From Bacillota bacterium (GTDB lineage: Bacteria; Bacillota_B; Desulfitobacteriia; Desulfitobacteriales; Desulfitobacteriaceae): a stretch of 5,967 bases of DNA. Within the stretch, counting starts at the first letter, position 1; each line of letters opens with the position of its first letter. The stretch covers positions 1-5,967 of the forward strand of contig JAJYAS010000242.1 in NCBI GenBank assembly GCA_021779415.1. Direction: 5' to 3'. The position numbers and the translations under genes were made by a program. The notes beneath the pieces were generated by a model, which was not told the origin of the DNA, searched no databases, and saw only the letters and a list, made by a program, of their open reading frames with translations. Of this stretch, positions 1-5,566 are shown one piece after another.

Positions 1-1332
1 GAGCATAGAGCTACTATTTTCTTAAAAGCAGCAGATTTGTTGACTGGAAAATACAGAGCAAAATTATCAGCTGCTTGTATGCTTGGACAAAGCAAGAATC
101 CTTTCCAAGCAGAAATCGACGCGATCTGTGAACTGGCAGATTTTCTTCGTTATAATCCTTACTACGTGCAAGAAATATACAAACAACAACCCAACAACAC
201 AGAGGGTGTTTGGAACCGTGTGGAATATCGTGCCCTAGATGGATTTGTTGCAGCAATTACACCGTTCAACTTTACATCAATCGGCGCTAACCTTCCGACA
301 GCTCCGGCTATGGTGGGTAACACAGTTTTATGGAAACCCTCATCAACAGCTGTACTTTCAAACTACTATTTCATGCAAATCCTGATGGAGGCTGGTTTAC
401 CTGCAGGTGTTATCAACTTTGTACCTTGTAGAGGGGTAGACTTCGGTAAAGTTGTAGTAAGTCATCCTCAACTGGCAGGTGTACACTTCACAGGTTCTAC
501 AGGTGTATTCAAAGGCATATGGAATCAAGTGGGCGAAACCATTGATAAGTATGTTTCCTATCCTCGTCTTGTTGGGGAGACCGGTGGTAAAGACTTTATC
601 TTTGCTCATGAGTCAGCAGATCTTGAAGCACTTACCTGTGCCATTGTTCTTGGTGCCTTCGAATACCAAGGACAAAAATGTTCTGCAGCATCCCGTGCCT
701 ACATTCCTGAAAGTCTCTGGGGTGAGTTGAAAGGACGACTTGAAGAAGAAATTGGCAAGATAAAGATGGGTGATGTTTGTGACTTTACAAACATGATGAA
801 CGCTGTTATTGATCGAAAATCATTTGAAAATATTCAAAACTATCTTAATTATGCAAGGGAGTCTAACGACGCCGAAATCATCATTGGTGGAGGAAGTGAT
901 GACAGTGTAGGATACTTTGTCGAGCCTACTGTAATTCTAGCAAAGACACCGACATTCAAGACGATGGTAGAAGAAATCTTTGGACCGGTTATGACCATTT
1001 ATGTGTATCCTAATGACAAATTAGAAGAAACGCTTAACTCATGCGATACTGCAACCATCTACGGATTGACTGGTGCTGTATTTGCACAAGACAGACCAGC
1101 AATTATCAAGATAGCAAAAGCATTGGATCATGCAGCAGGTAATTTCTATATCAACGACAAACCTACTGGTGCAGTTGTTGGACAACAACCCTTCGGTGGC
1201 GGCCGTGGATCAGGAACAAACGATAAAGCCGGTAGTTCAATCAACCTATATCGTTGGATGAATCAACGTGCTATTAAGGAGACATTGGTTCCTCGCACCG
1301 TCGTTAATTATCCTTACATGGCAGAGGAATAA
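1..1332 (+). CDS. pruA: Delta-1-pyrroline-5-carboxylate dehydrogenase (L-glutamate gamma-semialdehyde dehydrogenase), 5'-truncated
   Basis: The product oxidises P5C/glutamate semialdehyde to glutamate with NAD+, the second step of proline breakdown, in the cytoplasm. The frame is open from base 1, so the gene starts upstream: 443 codons are present, and long ALDH4-type P5C dehydrogenases run to about 540 residues, so roughly 100 N-terminal residues are missing. A TTG at base 37 is internal, since the family-like sequence EHRATIFLKAADLL continues upstream of it. Numbering residues from base 1, visible ALDH features are the nucleotide-fold region around TPFNFTSIGANLP, the HFTGSTGVF loop, the catalytic-base region VGETGGKDF (Glu193), the nucleophile motif GQKCSAASRAY (Cys227) and the C-terminal FGGGRGSGTNDKAGS. 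The sequence resembles Bacteroidota-type PruA more than short Bacillus forms, from memory rather than a search. No terminator separates it from sucC 36 bases downstream, so cotranscription is possible. Confidence 0.93.
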   Translation, partial: EHRATIFLKAADLLTGKYRAKLSAACMLGQSKNPFQAEIDAICELADFLRYNPYYVQEIYKQQPNNTEGVWNRVEYRALDGFVAAITPFNFTSIGANLPTAPAMVGNTVLWKPSSTAVLSNYYFMQILMEAGLPAGVINFVPCRGVDFGKVVVSHPQLAGVHFTGSTGVFKGIWNQVGETIDKYVSYPRLVGETGGKDFIFAHESADLEALTCAIVLGAFEYQGQKCSAASRAYIPESLWGELKGRLEEEIGKIKMGDVCDFTNMMNAVIDRKSFENIQNYLNYARESNDAEIIIGGGSDDSVGYFVEPTVILAKTPTFKTMVEEIFGPVMTIYVYPNDKLEETLNSCDTATIYGLTGAVFAQDRPAIIKIAKALDHAAGNFYINDKPTGAVVGQQPFGGGRGSGTNDKAGSSINLYRWMNQRAIKETLVPRTVVNYPYMAEE

Positions 1333-1344
1333 CTTTACTGGGAG

Positions 1345-1371
1345 CTTTCACTGAAAGGGGTTATTAAGGTG
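1345..1371 (+). promoter_or_regulatory. sucC ribosome binding site with overlapping small hairpin and GTG start
   Basis: AAAGGGG at 1354-1360 lies 8 bases before the GTG at 1369 and supports that start, since the family N-terminus (MKLYEY, like MNLHEY in E. coli SucC) begins exactly there. CTTTC (1345-1349) and GAAAG (1353-1357) can pair around a 3-base loop, so the left half of the Shine-Dalgarno sequence could be in a weak stem. The stem is short and A/U-rich; any regulatory effect is speculative. No U-tract follows, so it is not a terminator. The 36-base gap is too short and lacks clear -35/-10 boxes for a promoter. Confidence 0.55.
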
Positions 1372-2487
1372 AAACTGTACGAGTACATGGCTAAAGATAT
1401 TTTCAGGACTAACGGAATTCCGGTTCCTAAGGGTTGGGTGTTCACCAGTGCTGAAGAGGTGACGGATTTTGTGGCTCAGGTTGGATCTGTCGCCATCAAA
1501 GCGCAGATTCTTTCTGGAGGACGGGGGAAAGCTGGCGGAATTAAGTTTGCCCATGATCCAGAAGAAGCCGTTGAAAAGGCGCGGGAACTTTTGGAGATGG
1601 ACGTTAAGGGTCTTAAAGTCGACCAAATCCTTGTCGAGCAAAAACTAAACATTGAAAAAGAGCTTTATGTGGCCATTACTTATGACGGAGCACGCAGGAA
1701 ACCGTTATTGATTGCCTCGGCGGCTGGGGGCGTGGAGATTGAACAAGTCGCTGAGGAGTTACTGGTTAAACGAATGATCGATATTAACGTCGGGTTACAA
1801 CCCTACGCCACCCGAGAGATTACACGCCAACTGGAACTGACCGGACAGATCGCCAAAGAGGTCGCCGATATTATGTTAAAACTTTATCAAATTTTCCGGA
1901 AGTATGATGCGGAATTGGTTGAAATCAACCCTTTGGTTGTAGCCAATTCACAAGTCCTTGCTGCGGATGGCAAAATGACCGTTGACGATGATGCTTCCTT
2001 TCGGTTTGGTGATGATGTTCCCTTGGTTGAAGAAAAAACCGCCGTTGAGAGGAGAGCGGCTGATCTGGGGATTTCCTATGTCGAACTGGATGGAGAGATC
2101 GGGGTCATGGCTAACGGTGCAGGTATTACTATGGCGACCCTCGACCTAATTAAGGAATTCGGCTCCAGTTCGCGTAATTTTATGGATGCGGGTGGTGGAA
2201 CTAGCAGGGAAGGAACAGCGAGGGCTTTAGAAATTTTACTTTCCACTCAGCCTAAAGCCCTCTTGATCAATATCTTCGGGGGAATAACCCGTTGCGATGA
2301 TGTAGCGAAGGCATTTATCCAAGTAAAAGAAACCATGGATATTCAGGTTCCTGTAGTCATTCGTCTTGTGGGCACAAATGAAGAAGCCGGAGTAGCTCTT
2401 CTAGGCGAACATGGCATTGAATCGTATCGGAAAATTGACGAAGCAGTTGCCAAGGTTGTCGCCTTTGCTAAAGCGAAGGGAGCTTAG
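1369..2487 (+). CDS. sucC: Succinyl-CoA synthetase (ADP-forming type), beta subunit
   Basis: This is the nucleotide-binding subunit of an acyl-CoA ligase that interconverts succinyl-CoA + ADP + Pi with succinate + ATP + CoA. The GTG start is set by the ribosome binding site and the N-terminal family match. The ATP-grasp region covers about residues 1-225: LSGGRGKAGGIKFA (48-61), EKELYVAITYD (96-106) and EINPLVV (185-191). Asn187 and Asp200 (in ADGKM) match the E. coli metal-ligand pair Asn199/Asp213. The C-terminal CoA-ligase domain has MANGAGITMATLDL (247-260), DAGGGTSREGT (273-283) and NIFGGITRCD (301-310), containing the GGI loop. At 372 residues it is slightly short (E. coli 388). DAGGGTSRE replaces the usual DVGGGA region, and LVGTNEEAG stands where E. 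coli has LEGNNAELG. It sits 5 bases before sucD, as expected for an obligate partner. An allied acyl-CoA or dicarboxyl-CoA ligase is the main alternative; succinate is inferred mainly from the kor genes. Confidence 0.88.
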   Translation: MKLYEYMAKDIFRTNGIPVPKGWVFTSAEEVTDFVAQVGSVAIKAQILSGGRGKAGGIKFAHDPEEAVEKARELLEMDVKGLKVDQILVEQKLNIEKELYVAITYDGARRKPLLIASAAGGVEIEQVAEELLVKRMIDINVGLQPYATREITRQLELTGQIAKEVADIMLKLYQIFRKYDAELVEINPLVVANSQVLAADGKMTVDDDASFRFGDDVPLVEEKTAVERRAADLGISYVELDGEIGVMANGAGITMATLDLIKEFGSSSRNFMDAGGGTSREGTARALEILLSTQPKALLINIFGGITRCDDVAKAFIQVKETMDIQVPVVIRLVGTNEEAGVALLGEHGIESYRKIDEAVAKVVAFAKAKGA

Positions 2488-2492
2488 GGAAA

Positions 2493-3386
2493 ATGGCTAT
2501 TATTATCAATGAGACTACAAAGATTTTAGTACAAGGCATTACAGGAAAACAGGGACAGTTTCATACCTCTCAAATGTTGGCTTACGGTAGCAAAATTGTA
2601 GGCGGTGTCACTCCCGGAAAGAGAGGAGAAATCGTTCACGGCGTGCCGGTTTATGACACAGTTGAAGAAGCAATGGCAATTGAGAAAGCCGAAGCATCCG
2701 TGATTTTTGTGCCTGCCAAACAAGTCAAAGATGTCGCTTTTGAAGCTTTGGACGGCGGAATCCAAACTTTAGTGATTGTAACGGAACATGTTCCTCTGCA
2801 TGATGAAATGGAAATTATGGCCTTTGCGGAAAAGAAACACGTACAAATCATTGGGCCAAATACGTTTGGTCTGATTTCGCCCGGTAAAACAAAGATTGGG
2901 ATTATGCCGAACAGTATTTTTATTCCCGGTTCAGTCGGAGTAGTGGCCCGTAGTGGGACTCTCAGCTATGAAATTGTTTCCCATTTAACCAATGCTGGAA
3001 TTGGTCAGTCGTCGGTTGTTGGTTTAGGGGGAGATCGGGTCGTCGGTTTATCCTTTATCGATGTGCTGACTCAGTTTGAAGCGGATCCGGAAACTGAGGC
3101 GGTTGTTTTGGTGGGGGAAATTGGCGGTAATGCCGAAGAGGAAGCTTCAATTTTCATTAAACAGATGAGTAAACCTGTGATCGCCTTCTTAGCAGGAAAA
3201 AGCGCTCCTCCTGGTAAGAAAATGGGGCATGCGGGGGCTATCATTGAACGAGGCAAAGGAACTTATGATAGTAAAGTAGTGGACTTAAAGGCGGCCGGAG
3301 CGTATGTGGCTTCACTCCCTTGGGAAGTAAGCGATTTAGTCAAAAGAGCATTGAATGAGAAAAATGACCGTTTGCAGAGCGGTTGA
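2493..3386 (+). CDS. sucD: Succinyl-CoA synthetase, alpha subunit
   Basis: This is the CoA-binding and phosphohistidine-carrying subunit that works with the upstream SucC. The 297-residue length is normal (E. coli 289). The N-terminal CoA-binding fold has ILVQGITGKQGQFHTSQML (11-29) and GGVTPGKRG (37-45); the middle has GPNTFGLISPG (121-131) and ARSGTLSYE (152-160); GEIGGNAEEEA (208-218) holds the Glu expected to interact with the active-site His. GHAGAIIERGKGT (245-257) contains the phosphorylated His246, at the same number as in E. coli. Differences from the canonical form are GPNTFG rather than GPN(C/T)PG, GGDRVVGLSF rather than GGDPI.G..F, and KMGHAG rather than RMGHAG. The ATG is 5 bases after the sucC stop; GAAGGGAG inside the end of sucC (2475-2482), 10 bases upstream, is the likely ribosome binding site. 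Confidence 0.91.
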   Translation: MAIIINETTKILVQGITGKQGQFHTSQMLAYGSKIVGGVTPGKRGEIVHGVPVYDTVEEAMAIEKAEASVIFVPAKQVKDVAFEALDGGIQTLVIVTEHVPLHDEMEIMAFAEKKHVQIIGPNTFGLISPGKTKIGIMPNSIFIPGSVGVVARSGTLSYEIVSHLTNAGIGQSSVVGLGGDRVVGLSFIDVLTQFEADPETEAVVLVGEIGGNAEEEASIFIKQMSKPVIAFLAGKSAPPGKKMGHAGAIIERGKGTYDSKVVDLKAAGAYVASLPWEVSDLVKRALNEKNDRLQSG

Positions 3387-3428
3387 ACTTGAATTAGAGT
3401 ACGGGGGGCGTAAGGAGTGGGATAGGTT
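3387..3428 (+). promoter_or_regulatory. sucD-korD gap with strong korD ribosome binding site
   Basis: This is the largest intergenic gap in the window, at 42 bases. TAAGGAGT at 3411-3418 lies 10 bases before the korD ATG and is a strong Shine-Dalgarno sequence. A run of six G occurs at 3403-3408. No hairpin with a T-tract and no correctly spaced -35/-10 pair is visible, so read-through from sucD into korD is the simplest reading. TTGAAC (3383-3388) and TAGAGT (3395-3400) are only 6 bases apart and cannot form a normal promoter. Confidence 0.6.
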
Positions 3429-3644
3429 ATGGTACTGGCAATACAGACTACTACCGTAAGGGTCAGTCAAGATTGGTGTAAGAAGTGCGGCATATGTATA
3501 GCATTTTGTCCCAAAAAAGTGCTGGAAAGCGACGAATTTGGGAGGGTTGTGGTTGCCAAGCCAGATCAGTGCATAGCCTGTAAGATTTGTGAACGGCTTT
3601 GCCCTGACTTTGCGATCAATATTGAGGTGACTAAAGATGAGTAA
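3429..3644 (+). CDS. korD: 2-oxoglutarate:ferredoxin oxidoreductase, delta (2[4Fe-4S] ferredoxin) subunit
   Basis: This 71-residue bacterial-type dicluster ferredoxin is the electron-relay subunit of the KorDABC complex, passing electrons from the thiamine-diphosphate site to external ferredoxin. Two CxxCxxCxxxCP motifs are intact: Cys17, 20, 23, 27-Pro28 and Cys48, 51, 54, 58-Pro59, with no extra cluster motif. There is no signal peptide or membrane segment. A short N-terminal extension of about 15 residues precedes the first motif, as is common for OFOR delta subunits. The stop overlaps the korA start by 8 bases, which ties it to the complex; a free-standing ferredoxin would be the alternative if context were ignored. 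Whether the substrate is 2-oxoglutarate or a branched-chain 2-oxoacid cannot be told from this subunit. Confidence 0.9.
   Translation: MVLAIQTTTVRVSQDWCKKCGICIAFCPKKVLESDEFGRVVVAKPDQCIACKICERLCPDFAINIEVTKDE
3637..3644 (+). promoter_or_regulatory. korD/korA 8-base start-stop overlap
   Basis: ATGAGTAA carries the korA ATG (3637-3639) and the korD TAA (3642-3644). GAGGTGA at 3624-3630, inside korD, is 6 bases upstream of the ATG and serves as its ribosome binding site. The layout suits reinitiation or coupled translation of the two subunits. Confidence 0.75.
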
Positions 3645-4761
3645 AGCGAGACTAATGCAAGGAAACGAAGCAGTCGCAGAAGGGGCTTTGGCGGCCGGAG
3701 TTCTTTTTTATGCAGGGTATCCCATCACGCCTTCTACAGAAATCGCCGAGATGATGGCCGAAAAACTGCCGTTGTTAGGTGGCACCTTTATTCAGATGGA
3801 AGACGAAATTGGGAGTATGGCCGCGGTTATTGGTGCCTCCCTGACGGGACTAAAAACCTTGACGGCAACAAGCGGACCGGGCTTTTCTCTTAAACAGGAA
3901 AATTTGGGCTATGCCATTGCTACTGAAATCCCTTGTGTCGTAGTCAACGTGCAAAGAGGAGGTCCAAGTACGGGATTGCCGACTGGTCCAGCCCAATCTG
4001 ACGTTATGCAAGCCCGCTGGGGTACTCATGGAGACCATCCGATTATTGCCTTAACGCCTTCTTCAGTCCAGGAGTGTTATGAATTAACGGTCATAGCCTT
4101 TAATTTTGCCGAAGAATTTCGCATCCCAGTAATCTTGCTCATGGATGAAGTGGTTGGGCATTTGCGGGAAAAAGTTGTTTTACCTACGGAATTGACCCTA
4201 GTAGACCGCAAAAGGCCGAATCGACCGCCCGGTGAATATAAACCGTACGAAAATAACGCAAGCATGATCCCAGCTATGGCAAACTTTGGCGACGGTTACC
4301 GCTACCATGTAACAGGATTAACCCATAATGAAAACGGCTTGCCAACGGGGAACCCGGAAATAGTAAAAAAGTTTATGGAGCGTTTAACCCAGAAGTTGAA
4401 TCCATACTTAGATCGGATCCAACTCTTTGATGAGGTACAGCTTGACGATGCGGAATTGGTAGTGGTTGCTTACGGCTGTACTGCCCGTTCGGCTTTGGAG
4501 GCGGTTCACATTGCCCGCAGCGAAGGCTTGAAGGTTGGACTCTTTCGTCCCATTACGATTTGGCCCTTTCCCCAGAATCAGCTGGAGAAGCTTGCTCACT
4601 GTAAGTACTTAGTGGTAGAAATGAACAGCGGCCAATTGGTTGGAGAAATCGAGAGAATATTCGGCTATAAAGCAGTAGAACGACTCAACCGCATTGATGG
4701 GGAACTCATTACTCCCAAAGAAGTTTTGGACAGAATTCGGGAGGTAATACAAAATGTTTAG
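3637..4761 (+). CDS. korA: 2-oxoglutarate:ferredoxin oxidoreductase, alpha subunit
   Basis: This is the large catalytic subunit carrying the pyrimidine-binding half of the thiamine-diphosphate site in a cytoplasmic enzyme that converts a 2-oxoacid (probably 2-oxoglutarate) + CoA to acyl-CoA + CO2 with ferredoxin reduction. The N-terminal domain (about 1-180) has GNEAVAEGALAAG (9-21), the substrate-site motif AGYPITPSTE (26-35), MEDEIGSMAAVIGAS (54-68), ATSGPGFSLKQENLGYA (77-93) and NVQRGGPSTGLPTGPAQSD (104-122). A linker of about 180-260 leads to a C-terminal domain (about 270-374) with VVVAYGCTARSA (275-286) and FRPITIWPFP (303-312). The length of 374 residues is typical of separate KorA subunits that lack a fused gamma domain. 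It overlaps both neighbours by 8 bases. The VorB/IorA-type 2-oxoacid enzymes are close relatives; the 2-oxoglutarate assignment rests on the sucCD linkage and overall similarity. Confidence 0.92.
   Translation: MSKARLMQGNEAVAEGALAAGVLFYAGYPITPSTEIAEMMAEKLPLLGGTFIQMEDEIGSMAAVIGASLTGLKTLTATSGPGFSLKQENLGYAIATEIPCVVVNVQRGGPSTGLPTGPAQSDVMQARWGTHGDHPIIALTPSSVQECYELTVIAFNFAEEFRIPVILLMDEVVGHLREKVVLPTELTLVDRKRPNRPPGEYKPYENNASMIPAMANFGDGYRYHVTGLTHNENGLPTGNPEIVKKFMERLTQKLNPYLDRIQLFDEVQLDDAELVVVAYGCTARSALEAVHIARSEGLKVGLFRPITIWPFPQNQLEKLAHCKYLVVEMNSGQLVGEIERIFGYKAVERLNRIDGELITPKEVLDRIREVIQNV
4754..4761 (+). promoter_or_regulatory. korA/korB 8-base start-stop overlap
   Basis: ATGTTTAG carries the korB ATG (4754-4756) and the korA TAG (4759-4761). 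GGGAGGT at 4739-4745 is 8 bases upstream of the ATG, a near-ideal ribosome binding site embedded in the last codons of korA. Confidence 0.75.
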
Positions 4762-5566
4762 CGATATTGCTCAATATTTTCGGACCGAGACGTTACCTCA
4801 TATCTGGTGCCCGGGTTGTGGTATAGGAACCATCACGGCTGCCATCGTGCGGGCCATTAAAACATTGCAGCTCGACCAAAACAAAGTGATTTTTGTTTCC
4901 GGAATTGGCTGCTCCTCACGCATGCCCGGATACTTAGACTTCAATACGATCCATACGACCCATGGGAGAGCCTTGCCTTATGCAACCGGAATTAAAGTCG
5001 CCCGCCCAGAGTTGGATGTCTTCGTCATCATGGGCGACGGAGACTCGACAGCTATTGGCGGCAATCATTTAATCCATGCAGCTCGGCGCAATATCGATCT
5101 GACCGCTATCGTTATTAATAACAGTATCTATGGTATGACGGGGGGGCAAACCTCTCCGTTAACGCCACATGGCAAACGAGGAACGACCTCGCCTTTTGGT
5201 AACCTGGAAAGACCGTTTCAAATTTTAGAGTTGAGCAAAGCAGCAGGAGCTACGTATGGAGCCAGAGCTACAGCATACCATAATCAACTCCTTACAAAGT
5301 TAATTATTGATGCCTATAATAATCCGGGCTTTTCGCTCGTGGAAGCTATTTCTCAGTGTCCTGTTTCTTATGGCCGGCGAAATAAATTTAAAACCCCAGT
5401 TGATATGTTGCTCTGGCAAAAAGAGCACGCTCTTAAAGCAGGGCAACATATGCAGAGTGAAGAAGATTTCCAGATCGGCGAAATCTTTAAACAACAGGCA
5501 TCGGAGTATACGCGTGAATACGATAAGTTAAGACAGACGTTAAGGGAGGGAACCATTAATGGCTAA
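4754..5566 (+). CDS. korB: 2-oxoglutarate:ferredoxin oxidoreductase, beta subunit
   Basis: This subunit binds the diphosphate end of thiamine diphosphate. Visible features are the N-terminal WCPGCGIGT (18-26) with Cys19 and Cys22, GIGCSSRMPGY (50-60) with Cys53, THGRALPYATGIK (69-81), the Mg/thiamine-diphosphate motif starting at MGDGDSTAIGGNH (93-105) and ending at Asn122-Asn123, then YGMTGGQTSPLTP (126-138) and QCPVSYGRRNKF (201-212) with Cys202. In related OFORs the conserved cysteines help bind the proximal [4Fe-4S] cluster, which I infer here from Cys19, Cys22, Cys53 and Cys202. The length of 270 residues is normal for KorB. The tail after about residue 225 is polar and probably helical. 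A run of seven G at 5140-5146 encodes the conserved Thr-Gly-Gly. Both ends overlap their neighbours by 8 bases. Confidence 0.93.
   Translation: MFSDIAQYFRTETLPHIWCPGCGIGTITAAIVRAIKTLQLDQNKVIFVSGIGCSSRMPGYLDFNTIHTTHGRALPYATGIKVARPELDVFVIMGDGDSTAIGGNHLIHAARRNIDLTAIVINNSIYGMTGGQTSPLTPHGKRGTTSPFGNLERPFQILELSKAAGATYGARATAYHNQLLTKLIIDAYNNPGFSLVEAISQCPVSYGRRNKFKTPVDMLLWQKEHALKAGQHMQSEEDFQIGEIFKQQASEYTREYDKLRQTLREGTING
5559..5566 (+). promoter_or_regulatory. korB/korC 8-base start-stop overlap
   Basis: ATGGCTAA carries the korC ATG (5559-5561) and the korB TAA (5564-5566). AAGGGAGGG at 5542-5550 is 8 bases upstream of the ATG and is the strongest Shine-Dalgarno sequence in the window. Confidence 0.75.

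Noticed and set aside
37..60. TTG at base 37 as the true pruA start.
   Set aside because: The frame is open back to base 1 and the upstream codons match the family, so the gene simply extends beyond the left edge.
178..201. Repeated CAA/AAC triplets as a microsatellite.
   Set aside because: The run is short and imperfect, and is explained by the coding sequence for KQQPNN in pruA.
479..730. 83-codon plus-strand open frame inside pruA in another frame.
   Set aside because: It overlaps conserved pruA sequence including the catalytic Cys motif and encodes nothing recognisable.
1174..1189. Perfect inverted repeat GTTGTTG-GA-CAACAAC, a possible operator.
   Set aside because: It lies in pruA and encodes the conserved VVGQQP motif, so the symmetry follows from the protein sequence; the 2-base spacer also makes a hairpin unlikely.
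1345..1357. CTTTC/GAAAG hairpin as a terminator after pruA.
   Set aside because: The stem has 5 weak pairs and is followed by GGGGTT rather than a T-tract.
1348..1641. 97-codon minus-strand open frame opposite sucC.
   Set aside because: It is antisense to a clear conserved gene, with no ribosome binding site or recognisable product. The other minus-strand open frames of 60-80 codons opposite pruA, sucD, korA and korB are likewise shadows.
3383..3400. TTGAAC and TAGAGT as a promoter for korD.
   Set aside because: The two boxes are separated by 6 bases rather than about 17, so they cannot act as a sigma-70-type promoter.
5307..5531. 74-codon plus-strand open frame inside korB in another frame.
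   Set aside because: It lies fully within korB and its low-complexity product matches no known family; no initiation signal was seen.
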